Shown one piece after another: positions 1-8,028 of a stretch of 38,813 bases of DNA. The DNA is taken from assembly GCA_947564835.1 (NCBI GenBank), contig CANOET010000009.1, forward strand, positions 1 to 38,813. Reading direction: 5' to 3'. Position numbers and translations under genes: made by a program. A model generated the notes under the pieces. That model saw only the letters and a list, made by a program, of their open reading frames with translations, did not search any database and was not told the DNA's origin. How positions within the stretch are numbered: the stretch's first letter is position 1; each line of letters opens with the position of its first letter. Source of the DNA: an uncultured Eubacterium sp. GTDB lineage: Bacteria; Bacillota; Clostridia; Lachnospirales; Lachnospiraceae.

Positions 1-1
1 T

Positions 2-109
2 GTGCATACGGACCGGGTGATGCGGGATACGTTCTGGGTTGGGGTGTATCCGGGGCTGACAGCCGAGAGGGTGGAATATGTGGCGGAGTCGGTGCTGGAA
101 TCCGTATGA
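2..109 (+). CDS. C-terminal end of an RfbH/DdhC-like CDP-4-dehydro-6-deoxyglucose 3-dehydrase (partial)
   Basis: An open frame enters from the left edge and stops with TGA at 107-109. The 35 visible residues include RVMRDTFWVGVYPGLT followed by an acidic helix, which I recognise as the conserved tail of RfbH/DdhC proteins. These are PLP and iron-sulfur dehydrases of the DegT/DnrJ/EryC1 fold that remove the 3-hydroxyl of CDP-4-keto-6-deoxyglucose on the way to 3,6-dideoxyhexoses. The catalytic part is outside the window, so the call rests on the tail alone. The TPP enzyme that follows fits a dideoxysugar pathway. Another DegT-family aminotransferase is the main alternative. Confidence 0.7.
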   Translation: MHTDRVMRDTFWVGVYPGLTAERVEYVAESVLESV

Positions 110-484
110 TGGAGTCTGGCCAGCGTCGGTGCCGGAGTCAGTATGAGGAAGCCGGTATCAGTGTCAGTATGAGAAAGCCGGTGTCAGTATAAATATAAGT
201 ATAAGGGGATCTTTGCTGGAGACAGCACCGGAACCGGCATGGCAGAGCCTGTGTTGGAGGCAGCGCCGTAGTCGGCATGGCAGAGCCTGTGTTGGAGGCA
301 GCGCCGTAGCCAGCATGGCAGAGCCTGTATGAGGGCAGTGCCGTAGTCAGAATGACAGGAAAGCTCATGAACGGACGGCAGACGGCGCGGTGTGTAAAAC
401 GGCGGATAAGGGTCTGGTATTTCATCCAGCTGCATGGCAGCGGATGGCTTGGTAAAGATCAGAAAGAGTAAGGGAGCGTCAGGG
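110..484. repeat. Gene-free spacer filled with short degenerate tandem repeats
   Basis: No convincing gene lies here. Two tandem families are visible. The first has copies starting gtcagtatga at 137 and 163, with a partial copy at 183. The second is a unit of about 38 bases: 233-270 and 271-308 differ only in their first two bases, 309-345 is a 37-base diverged copy, and a decayed piece follows. The copies are contiguous, with no unique spacers between them. The minus-strand open frames here are low-complexity translations of the repeats. I see no clear promoter or terminator. Confidence 0.75.
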
Positions 485-2461
485 ATGAGGAGGAAAATCA
501 GGGTTGCGGATTATATCGCAGGCTTTCTGGTAAAGAACGGAATCACCCACGTGTTTACGGTTACCGGGGGCGGCGCCATGCATCTGAACGATGCATTCGG
601 CCATAAAGAAGGGTTGACCTGCATCTACCAGCACCATGAGCAGGCATGCGCCATGGCGGCGGAGGCATATGCGAGGGTCCATAACCGGATGGCGGCAGTC
701 TGCGTGACGACCGGGCCGGGCGGCACGAATGCGCTGACCGGGGTGCTGGGGGCCTGGCTGGATTCGATCCCGCTGCTGGTTATTTCCGGGCAGGTGCGCA
801 GCGATCTGACAGCACGCAGCACGGGGCTTAATATCCGTGCGCTGGGAGACCAGGAGTTTGATATTACGAAGGCCGTGCAGTGTATGACGAAATATGCACA
901 GATGGTGACAGAGCCGGAAAAGGTTCCCGGCTGCCTGGAAAAAGCGGTATTCCTTGCAAAATCCGGAAGGCCCGGCCCGTGCTGGCTGGATATCCCGCTG
1001 GATGTGCAGGGGGCTTATGTGGAGCCGGAAGGCCTGGCATGTGATTTAGCGGTGCAGAAGGAATGTGAAAATACCGCAGGCCCGTATGCCCTGCCGCCGA
1101 AAGCGGCGGACCAGACTGCGGCCCGGATAATAGAAAAGCTGCAGACGGCAGAAAGGCCCGTGATCCATGCGGGGAACGGGGTCCGGACAGCCGGGGCCGG
1201 GGAGCTTTTGCTGCAGGCGGCGGAAAAACTGCAGGTGCCGGTGGTAACCGGATGGAACAGCATCGACCTGATTGATGACAGCCATCCGTTATATGCGGGA
1301 CGTGCCGGGATCATGGGTGACCGTGCAGGCAACTGGGCGGTGCAAAGCAGCGACGTGCTGTTTTCGGTTGGAAGCAGGCTGTCCATCCGCCAGGTCGGGT
1401 ATGCATACAAAAGCTGGGCGCCGCATGCTTATACGATTGTGGCGGACATTGACCGGGAGGAACTGAAAAAGCCTACGATCCATGCGGACCTGCCAGTCTG
1501 GGCGGATGCTTATGACCTGCTGGATGCAATGATCCGTAACCTGGAGCAGCCGCATCCGCGAAAGACCGCGCAGAGACGGGATGGAGAAAAGCGGGCGCGT
1601 GGCGAGGAAAGAAGCAGCAGGAGACAGCCAGAATCCGGGATGGATGGAATGGGAAACAGCCGGATATCGTTGGAAAACGGGCCTGCCCCAGAACTGCCAC
1701 ACGGAGCATGGATCAAACGCTGCCTGGAATGGCGGAGGCAGTACCCGGTGGTGCAGGAAAAGCATTTCAGCCAGCAGCAGCCGGCCAATGTGTATGCCTT
1801 TATCCGTACACTCAGCGAAGCCCTTCCGCAAGGGCAGATAACGGTCGTCGGGAACGGCTCCGCAAGCGTGGCGGGCAGCCAGGCATTTGTGGTCAAACCC
1901 GGGCAGCGGTTTCTGATTAATTCCGGGGCGGCTTCCATGGGCTATGACCTCCCGGCGGCAATAGGGGCGTGCTTTGCGTCGGGCAGGCAGGAAATATTGT
2001 GCCTGACCGGGGACGGGAGCATCCAGATGAACCTGCAGGAGCTGCAGACGATTATCCACCACAGGCTCCCGGTCAAAATATTTGTGATGAACAACGGCGG
2101 CTACCATTCCATACGACAGACCCAGCACAGCTATTTTCCAAGGCCGCTTGTGGGTGTCGGGACAGACAGCGGGGATCTTAGCTTCCCGTCCATGGAAAAG
2201 CTGGCGCAGGCTTATGGGTATCCGTATTTTCAGGTTAACAGCAATGCGCAGCTGGGAAACATACCGGGGATCCTTAAGACGGAGGGGTTTTGTATCTGCG
2301 AGGTGGTTGTGGACACAAAACAGTGTTTTGAACCGAAGGCCGCATCGGAAAAACTTGCAGACGGGCGGATGGTGTCGCTGCCGCTGGAAGACCTTGTGCC
2401 GCGGCTGCCGAAGGAAGAGCTGGAGCAAGTGATACAGGTGGATGTAATCCGGAGCAGGTGA
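485..2461 (+). CDS. Thiamine-pyrophosphate enzyme, acetolactate synthase-like (possible YerE-type branched-sugar enzyme)
   Basis: This 658-residue protein has the three-domain layout of acetolactate synthase-like enzymes. The N-terminal domain carries the cofactor-activating glutamate in HHEQ (E52), a central domain follows, and the C-terminal domain has the TPP/metal motif GDGS (509-512) ending in NN about 27 residues later. The start at 485 gives MRRKIRVADY, where homology begins; an in-frame ATG at 434 would add 17 residues translated from spacer-like sequence. A low-complexity Arg/Glu-rich insert of roughly 45 residues separates the central and C-terminal domains. The last residues are encoded within a tandem repeat. 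Its place after an RfbH-like gene suggests a YerE-like role, adding a two-carbon unit from pyruvate to a CDP-keto-dideoxysugar. An ordinary acetolactate-synthase-like activity cannot be excluded. Confidence 0.85.
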   Translation: MRRKIRVADYIAGFLVKNGITHVFTVTGGGAMHLNDAFGHKEGLTCIYQHHEQACAMAAEAYARVHNRMAAVCVTTGPGGTNALTGVLGAWLDSIPLLVISGQVRSDLTARSTGLNIRALGDQEFDITKAVQCMTKYAQMVTEPEKVPGCLEKAVFLAKSGRPGPCWLDIPLDVQGAYVEPEGLACDLAVQKECENTAGPYALPPKAADQTAARIIEKLQTAERPVIHAGNGVRTAGAGELLLQAAEKLQVPVVTGWNSIDLIDDSHPLYAGRAGIMGDRAGNWAVQSSDVLFSVGSRLSIRQVGYAYKSWAPHAYTIVADIDREELKKPTIHADLPVWADAYDLLDAMIRNLEQPHPRKTAQRRDGEKRARGEERSSRRQPESGMDGMGNSRISLENGPAPELPHGAWIKRCLEWRRQYPVVQEKHFSQQQPANVYAFIRTLSEALPQGQITVVGNGSASVAGSQAFVVKPGQRFLINSGAASMGYDLPAAIGACFASGRQEILCLTGDGSIQMNLQELQTIIHHRLPVKIFVMNNGGYHSIRQTQHSYFPRPLVGVGTDSGDLSFPSMEKLAQAYGYPYFQVNSNAQLGNIPGILKTEGFCICEVVVDTKQCFEPKAASEKLADGRMVSLPLEDLVPRLPKEELEQVIQVDVIRSR

Positions 2462-2579
2462 TATAGGCGGATGTAAGGAAGAGCCGGAATAGGTGATGCA
2501 GGCAGATATAAGGAAAAGCCAAAGTGGATGATGCAGGCAGATATAAGGAAAAGCTGGAGTGGATGATACAGACGGATGT
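2411..2579 (+). repeat. 35-bp degenerate tandem repeat spanning the end of the TPP gene and the following spacer
   Basis: Five consecutive units are visible: 2411-2445, 2446-2474 (29 bases, missing 6), 2475-2509, 2510-2544 and 2545-2579. The pattern is roughly aaggaaaagc, a variable stretch, then gatgcaggcagatat. The stop codon of the TPP gene (2459-2461) lies inside the second unit, so the protein tail is repeat-derived. Because 35 is not a multiple of 3, changes in copy number would alter only the C-terminal tail and the distance to the next gene. Confidence 0.85.
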
Positions 2580-2608
2580 TCGGATACACATAGGATGGAC
2601 AGAGGGAC

Positions 2609-3610
2609 ATGAAGAAGATCAGCATAGTAATACCATGCTATAACGAAGTGGAAAATGTGGCTCTGATGGCCTTTACGGTGGACAATGTGCTGCGGGAGGC
2701 GCTGCCGCGGTATGATTACGAAATCCTGTTTATAGACAACCGTTCCACGGACGGGACCAGGGAAGCGCTGGAGGAAGTGTGCGCCGGGAACCGGAAGGTA
2801 AAGGCGATCTTTAACGTGACGAATTTCGGGCAGTTTAACTCCCCGTTTTACGCGATGTGCCAGGCTTCGGGCGACTGTGTGGTTTGCATGTGCTGTGATT
2901 TTCAGGATCCGGTGGAGCTGATCCCGCGGTTTGTGGAGGAATGGGAAAAAGGGCACCGGATTGTCAGCGGCGTGAAGACAAGCAGCCGGGAAAACAAAGC
3001 GGTATATTTTCTGCGGACAATGTACTACAGGATCATTAAAAATATGTCCGCAGCGGAGATGATCGAACACTTTACCGGATTTGGATTATATGACCAGTCG
3101 TTTATCCGGCTTTTAAGGGAACTGGACGACCCGGTGCCGTTCATCCGCGGGATTGTGGCGGAGTACGGGAAGGGATTTAACCGTGTAGAAGTGCCGTACC
3201 GGCAGGAGAAGCGGCGCGCGGGGAAGACGCACAACAGTTTTTACAGCTTGTATGATGCGGCGATGCTGAGTTTTACTTCGTATACGAAGGTGGGGCTGAG
3301 GCTTGCGACGTTTCTGGGGTTCGGGGCCTCAGCGGTGAGCCTTTGCGTAGCATTGTTTTATCTGGTGTATAAGCTGACGCACTGGTATACGTTCCAGGCA
3401 GGGAATGCGCCGATGGTGATCGGGATTTTCCTTCTGGGGTCGGTGCAGCTGTTTTTTATCGGACTGCTGGGGGAATACATCCTGAATATCAATACAAGGG
3501 TGATACACAGGCCGCTGGTGGTGGAGGAAAAAAGGCTGAATTTTGAAGAAGAGGCAGGGACAGGTCCGGAAACTGCAAAAAAGGCAGAAGAAAAGGGTGG
3601 TTTCAGGTAA
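2609..3610 (+). CDS. GT2 glycosyltransferase, GtrB/DPM1-like, membrane-anchored
   Basis: The 333-residue protein starts with the GT-A fold signature MKKISIVIPCYNEVEN, has IDNRSTDGT in the nucleotide-binding region, and DFQDP as the acidic metal site typical of dolichol/undecaprenyl-phosphate sugar transferases. Two hydrophobic segments near residues 230-253 and 264-290 match the C-terminal anchors of GtrB-like enzymes. The family moves a sugar from a nucleotide donor to a polyprenyl phosphate on the inner membrane face. The sugar is unknown; a product of the upstream CDP-sugar genes is possible. The tail after the last membrane segment is Glu/Lys-rich low complexity and runs into the repeat-filled spacer downstream. 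Confidence 0.9.
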   Translation: MKKISIVIPCYNEVENVALMAFTVDNVLREALPRYDYEILFIDNRSTDGTREALEEVCAGNRKVKAIFNVTNFGQFNSPFYAMCQASGDCVVCMCCDFQDPVELIPRFVEEWEKGHRIVSGVKTSSRENKAVYFLRTMYYRIIKNMSAAEMIEHFTGFGLYDQSFIRLLRELDDPVPFIRGIVAEYGKGFNRVEVPYRQEKRRAGKTHNSFYSLYDAAMLSFTSYTKVGLRLATFLGFGASAVSLCVALFYLVYKLTHWYTFQAGNAPMVIGIFLLGSVQLFFIGLLGEYILNINTRVIHRPLVVEEKRLNFEEEAGTGPETAKKAEEKGGFR

Positions 3611-3640
3611 GGACAAAAAGCAGGACAGTTGCAGAACCGG

Positions 3641-3740
3641 GCAGTGAGAAAGAATATGACAGGGAAGAAAGCTGCAGAGAGAAAAAGAACATGACAGGGA
3701 AGACAGATGCAGAAAGAAAAGGATGGCAGGATATGGATCA
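3641..3740 (+). repeat. Degenerate tandem repeat in the spacer before the cytidylyltransferase fusion
   Basis: Three consecutive copies of a purine-rich unit are visible: 3641-3673 (33 bases), 3674-3708 (35 bases) and a diverged third from 3709. The shared core is gcagagagaaaaagaa followed by atgacagggaaga. The repeat character starts already in the 3' end of the upstream GT2 gene. This is the third repeat-filled gene junction at the left end of the locus. Confidence 0.75.
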
Positions 3741-3786
3741 CGAAACGAATCCATGAAACATAAAGCAGGCAGGGAAAGACGCAGAG

Positions 3787-5136
3787 ATGAAAAAAGTGAT
3801 TACGTATGGTTCTTTTGATTTATTTCATGAAGGGCATTACAATCTCTTGAAAAGAGCAAAAGCATTAGGGGATTACCTGATTGTCGGTGTAACGACAGAG
3901 CAGTATGATGAATCCCGCGGAAAACTGAATATCGTGGATTCCCTGGATAAACGGATTGAGCATGTCAGGCAGACCGGGTTTGCGGATGAGGTGATTGTGG
4001 AGGATCATCCTGGGCAGAAAGCAGAAGATGTGCAGAAATTCGGAATTGATATTTTTGCGATTGGTTCTGACTGGGCTGGGGCATTTGACCATATGGAACA
4101 GTTTTGTACAGTTGTGTATCTGGAAAGGACGAAGAATATCTCATCCACTCTGTTGCGTTCCAGGCAGTATCCGATTATCCGTATTGGAGTCGTTGGAACT
4201 GGACGTATAGCCATGCGTTTTGTACCGGAGGCAAAGTATGTGAGTGGCGTGATTGTTAGCAGTGTTTATAATCCCTGCCGTAAAAGCGCGGAGGAATTTG
4301 GTGAAAGGTATGAGCTGGATTTGGCAACGGATCATCTTGATGAGCTTTTGGGAACATCGGATGCGGTATATGTGGCGTCGCCTCACCAGACGCATTATGA
4401 ATATACAAAAATAGCCTTGGAACAGGGGAAACATGTGCTCTGCGAAAAACCGCTGGCATTTAAAAGGACTGAGGCAGAAGAGCTGTTTGCATTAGCATAT
4501 CGGAAAGATCTGGTGCTGCTGGAGGCAATTAAAACGGCATATTGTCCAGGGTTTGTGCAGCTGGTTGGCATGGCTAAGAGCGGCGCGATCGGACAGATCT
4601 GTGATGTGGAAGCATGTTTTACAAGGTTGACCGGCGAAGAGCTCAGAGAACGTACAGATACGGTATATGGTGGTGGATTTACAGAATTTGGAAGCCACAC
4701 CCTGCTGCCTATTATGAAGCTGATGGGGACAGACTACAAAGATGTAAGGTTTGACAGTATTTTAGATCAGAATGGGATTGACTTGTATACAAAAGCGTCT
4801 TTTGTGTATGAAAACGGGATGGCGCTTTCCAAAAGCGGGGTAGGTGTAAAGTCGGAAGGACAGCTTGTTGTAGCAGGAACCAAAGGGTATATTCTGGCGG
4901 AGTCACCGTGGTGGCTGACCCAGTATTTTGAAGTGCGTTATGAGGATCCGATGAGAAAGGAACGGTATTTCTCCAATTTTTTGGGAGACGGGCTGCGTTA
5001 TGAGATCAGCGATTTTGCATATATGATCCAAGGGCATCAGGGGAGGGCATTTAAGTTTACGGCGGATGAATCGGTGGCGATTGCAGGGGTAATGGAGAGG
5101 TTTTTGTTCAAACGAGAGAAAATGAAAAACAGATAA
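3787..5136 (+). CDS. Fusion of a TagD-like cytidylyltransferase and a Gfo/Idh/MocA dehydrogenase
   Basis: Two enzymes are fused in 449 residues. Residues 1-126 are a glycerol-3-phosphate cytidylyltransferase-like domain: HEGH at 14-17 is the HxGH catalytic site and RTKNISST at 114-121 the second signature. Residues 130-449 are a Gfo/Idh/MocA oxidoreductase: GVVGTG at 134-139 binds NAD(P), and CEKP at 219-222 carries the family's catalytic lysine. The first half would make a CDP-activated small alcohol, and the second would oxidise or reduce the polyol or its phosphate. A LicD transferase follows 31 bases later and is a natural user of a CDP-linked donor. The actual substrate is not readable from the sequence. 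Composition is intermediate between the GC-rich left flank and the AT-rich core. Confidence 0.9.
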   Translation: MKKVITYGSFDLFHEGHYNLLKRAKALGDYLIVGVTTEQYDESRGKLNIVDSLDKRIEHVRQTGFADEVIVEDHPGQKAEDVQKFGIDIFAIGSDWAGAFDHMEQFCTVVYLERTKNISSTLLRSRQYPIIRIGVVGTGRIAMRFVPEAKYVSGVIVSSVYNPCRKSAEEFGERYELDLATDHLDELLGTSDAVYVASPHQTHYEYTKIALEQGKHVLCEKPLAFKRTEAEELFALAYRKDLVLLEAIKTAYCPGFVQLVGMAKSGAIGQICDVEACFTRLTGEELRERTDTVYGGGFTEFGSHTLLPIMKLMGTDYKDVRFDSILDQNGIDLYTKASFVYENGMALSKSGVGVKSEGQLVVAGTKGYILAESPWWLTQYFEVRYEDPMRKERYFSNFLGDGLRYEISDFAYMIQGHQGRAFKFTADESVAIAGVMERFLFKREKMKNR

Positions 5137-5167
5137 TGGCAGAAAGGGAACATAAAGTGGAGGCGGT

Positions 5168-5974
5168 ATGCTGGAATTAGATGATGTAACCTTGCGCAGA
5201 CTGCAGATGATTGAACTGGAACTTTTGGCAGAAGTTCACAGGATCTGTGAAAAATGCGGGATTCATTACAATATAATAGCCGGAACATTGCTTGGAGCTG
5301 TGCGGCATAAGGGATTTATTCCTTGGGATGACGATGCAGACGTGGCGATGATGCGCCCGGAATATGAAAAATTCCGAAAGATATGCCGTACGGAGCTGGA
5401 TCGGACAAGGTTCTATTTCCAGGATCAGAGAAATACGCCTGGATATCGTTGGGGTTATGGGAAACTGCGCAGAAAAAATACACTGTTTTTGCGGGAACGT
5501 CAGGAGCATATGCCTTATAACCAGGGGGTGTTTATCGATATATTTCCACTGGATTATGTTCCTCATAATATGATCCTGCGGCGACTCCATAATATGCGAT
5601 GTTTTTTGTACCGTAAGTTTTTTTGGGCAGAAGCAGGCAGAAAAGCTGACCAGAGTCCGGCTATGCGTCTGTTGTACAGTATGATGTGCAGAGTGCCGGA
5701 ACAGATACTGAAAAAAAGTTTTTATAGGTTTATATGTAAGAGTAACCAGAAAAAGTCCGGATGGGTGCGGATTCTTACATTTCCTACACCTAATAAGGCT
5801 TATGGCTATCGTGTGGAATGGTATCTGCATTCAGAAGAGTTTTTGTTTGAGGGTAGGAAGTTCTGGGGAATACGGGATTATGACGATTACCTTTCTTTTA
5901 AGTATGGAGATTACAGGGAACTGCCGCCGCAAGAAGAACGGAAAGTTCATGCCGTGAGCAGCATTAAGGTGTGA
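5168..5974 (+). CDS. LicD-family phospho-group transferase
   Basis: The 268-residue protein has the complete LicD core: GTLLGAVRHKGFIPWDDDAD, with the acidic DDDxD metal site intact, and later FIDIFPLDYV. LicD proteins transfer phosphocholine or related phospho-alcohols from CDP donors to glycans, using a nucleotidyltransferase fold. A GGAGG-like ribosome site precedes the ATG. Directly upstream is the cytidylyltransferase/dehydrogenase fusion, so donor synthesis and transfer look paired. No choline kinase or choline transporter is visible, so a donor other than CDP-choline is plausible. Confidence 0.93.
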   Translation: MLELDDVTLRRLQMIELELLAEVHRICEKCGIHYNIIAGTLLGAVRHKGFIPWDDDADVAMMRPEYEKFRKICRTELDRTRFYFQDQRNTPGYRWGYGKLRRKNTLFLRERQEHMPYNQGVFIDIFPLDYVPHNMILRRLHNMRCFLYRKFFWAEAGRKADQSPAMRLLYSMMCRVPEQILKKSFYRFICKSNQKKSGWVRILTFPTPNKAYGYRVEWYLHSEEFLFEGRKFWGIRDYDDYLSFKYGDYRELPPQEERKVHAVSSIKV

Positions 5975-5989
5975 AAGGAAAGAATAAAG

Positions 5990-6982
5990 ATGAAATTGTT
6001 TGTATGGGGAACCGGAAGGCTGGCTGGGAAAGTAGTGGGCAGATATATTGCACTGGAGTCAGTCGCGGCATTTATCGATAATGAGGATAAAAAAGAATAT
6101 TTGGGGAAGAAGGTTTATTCGCCGAAAATGGCTGCAGACATGGAATATGATGCAATTGTAGTGGCGACCCTGTCCAGTAGGGAAATATACAAACAATGTG
6201 AGAAAGAAGGCATCAATCTTGATAAGGTAATATTTTTATATAATAACTATATGCTGGCCGATTTGAATCAGAATTATGGATTCATAGAAAGCATTCTTGG
6301 AACGGATTATGCAGAAGTGATAAAGAACCGGTATCATGTTGTACGTGATGTAGAGGCGTATGGAGATTTGTTTTTGAAAGATGGATCTGTTAGAACCGGG
6401 GGGGGGTATTTGGAAAGTGACCGCATTCGGATAAAATGCTTTGAATTGGCTGTTAAGGAGATCAGAAAAAGAAAAATACCCGGTGAAACAGCAGAGCTTG
6501 GAGTTTTCAGAGGTGAATTTGCACAGTATATGAATCTGGCTTTTCCGGATAGAAAGCTGTATCTGTTTGATACCTTCGATGGATTTGATGCAGACGAATC
6601 CTGCAAAGAAGTGAAAAATGGAAACGCTACGGATGCGTTTGTGGAAGCGTATAAGCAGACGGGCATTGATGAAGTTATGCAACGTATGACATACCCGGAA
6701 AATATTGTAATCAGGCAGGGGTATTTTCCAGGATCACTGGATGGCCTCGAGGAGATGTTTGCATTTGTTTCGATAGATGTAGATTTTGAGGATTCTGTAT
6801 ATGCAGGACTACAATATTTTTATCCACGATTATCGGCAGGAGGGTATCTGTTTGTGCATGATTATAACAGCAGTCTGTACGGTGTTGAAAAAGCAGTAGG
6901 AAGATTTGAACAAGAATGTGGAAGCTGCCTGTGTAAGGTGCCATTGTGCGATGCGAATGGGACATTAGTGATATGCAGATAA
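5990..6982 (+). CDS. Rossmann module fused to a TylF/MycF-type methyltransferase, with a phase-variable G9 tract
   Basis: Residues 1 to about 110 form a small Rossmann-like module (FVWGTGRLAG, AAFIDN, IVVATLSS). The C-terminal part is a TylF/MycF-like SAM-dependent methyltransferase: AELGVFRGEFA, LYLFDTFDGFD, and SIDVDFEDSVYAGL with HDYN further on. Family members methylate sugar hydroxyls. Codons 137-139, just before the methyltransferase domain, are nine consecutive Gs (RTGGGYLES). With G9 the 330-residue frame is intact; G8 reads into a TAA after nine codons past the tract, and G10 meets TGA after five. Slippage would therefore remove the methyltransferase domain. The gene lies 15 bases after licD. 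Confidence 0.88.
   Translation: MKLFVWGTGRLAGKVVGRYIALESVAAFIDNEDKKEYLGKKVYSPKMAADMEYDAIVVATLSSREIYKQCEKEGINLDKVIFLYNNYMLADLNQNYGFIESILGTDYAEVIKNRYHVVRDVEAYGDLFLKDGSVRTGGGYLESDRIRIKCFELAVKEIRKRKIPGETAELGVFRGEFAQYMNLAFPDRKLYLFDTFDGFDADESCKEVKNGNATDAFVEAYKQTGIDEVMQRMTYPENIVIRQGYFPGSLDGLEEMFAFVSIDVDFEDSVYAGLQYFYPRLSAGGYLFVHDYNSSLYGVEKAVGRFEQECGSCLCKVPLCDANGTLVICR
6398..6406 (+). repeat. Homopolymeric G9 tract inside the methyltransferase gene (ON register)
   Basis: Nine Gs form three whole GGG codons, flanked by acc and tat. Such a run is far outside expectation in this AT-rich stretch, where glycine is elsewhere mostly GGA. A change of one G in either direction leads to an early stop. It is a candidate slipped-strand contingency site. 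Confidence 0.9.
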
Positions 6983-7071
6983 GAGTTGTGTAACTTTGAG
7001 TTGTGAATAATATGCGGGTATGGAAAATGTCGTAACTAACAATACATTGCTAGTTAGAAGGAAATATAAAA

Positions 7072-8013
7072 ATGGTATCAATTATCGTACCGGTTTATAA
7101 TACGGAAAATGAACTTCCAAGATGCTTGACAAGTATTGTAAACCAGTCATATAAGGATTTGGAGATTATATGCATAGATGACGGATCTGCAGACAGATCA
7201 GGGGTCATAGCGGATGAATTTGCCAGAGGCGACAGCCGTATCAGAGTCATACATAAAAGTAATGGTGGTGAAAGCAGCGCAAGAAATGCCGGGTTAAAAC
7301 TCGCAAAAGGAGAATATATTGCTTTTTGTGATTGCGATGATTATCTGGATACAGATATGTATGAAGTACTGGTTTCTGAAATAAAAAAGAAACAGGCGGA
7401 TATAGCAGCTGCCGGATGGTATCAGGAGGATTTATTCCAGATGCGGGAAGTGAAAAATGTGAAGCCTGTGGAGAATATAGTTTTTGGCAGAGATCAATTT
7501 CTGAGATACCTGTACATGAGAGATTCTTACCGTGGATTGGCATATATGTGGAATAAGCTTTATCGTAGGGAAATCCTGAGGGATAAAGAAGGCGGACAGA
7601 TTTTTTTTGATGAAACAATGCAGATAGGCGCAGATGTGCTTTATCTGGCAGAAGCCGCATTGCAGGCAAAAAGGGTGATATATATAGACAGGCCGTTTTA
7701 TCATTATTGCCAGCGTGAAGAATCTGGATGCCGTACAAAGGATCCGGCACGATTGCGTGACTGGCTTAGGGCGTATGAAAAGGTGATACAAAGATTCAAG
7801 GAAGAACGGGTTGATCAGGAAATACTGGATTACGTGAAACGATTTTTAGCATATCATAGCAGTAATGCTGCGGAAATAGCTATCAGCAGGGGTGATGTGC
7901 AGGCTAAAAAGGAATTTCAGAAAATTATGCGGCGGTACGAACCGGAATATATGTTATTAAATCAACAGTATCCCAAACGTATTCAAAGATATTGTGATTT
8001 GTTACATCAATAG
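7072..8013 (+). CDS. GT2 family glycosyltransferase (EpsJ/CpsI-like)
   Basis: The 313-residue protein opens with VSIIVPVYNTENELPRCL and has IDDGSADRS and DCDDYLD, the nucleotide and DxD-type metal motifs of inverting GT2 enzymes. There is no transmembrane anchor, so it probably acts at the inner face of the membrane, adding one sugar to the lipid-linked chain. The ATG follows an agaagga ribosome site. The 89-base spacer before it is one of the longer gaps in the core and has only a weak 6-bp inverted repeat. Sugar specificity cannot be deduced. Confidence 0.9.
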   Translation: MVSIIVPVYNTENELPRCLTSIVNQSYKDLEIICIDDGSADRSGVIADEFARGDSRIRVIHKSNGGESSARNAGLKLAKGEYIAFCDCDDYLDTDMYEVLVSEIKKKQADIAAAGWYQEDLFQMREVKNVKPVENIVFGRDQFLRYLYMRDSYRGLAYMWNKLYRREILRDKEGGQIFFDETMQIGADVLYLAEAALQAKRVIYIDRPFYHYCQREESGCRTKDPARLRDWLRAYEKVIQRFKEERVDQEILDYVKRFLAYHSSNAAEIAISRGDVQAKKEFQKIMRRYEPEYMLLNQQYPKRIQRYCDLLHQ

Positions 8014-8028
8014 AGAGGGATTTCAGAA

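Noticed and set aside
137..345. CRISPR array
   Set aside because: The repeat copies are contiguous with no unique spacers, and no cas genes are present. It is a degenerate tandem repeat.
1289..3070. A 593-codon minus-strand open frame
   Set aside because: It lies opposite the TPP and GT2 genes, both of which have clear family motifs. Its translation is Pro/His/Arg-rich with no motif, and it crosses the repeat region. It is an antisense shadow of GC-rich coding sequence.
7033..7056. Inverted repeat TAACTA/TAGTTA upstream of the GT2 gene as a terminator or operator
   Set aside because: Only six AT-rich base pairs with a 12-base loop and no following T run; expected by chance in AT-rich sequence.
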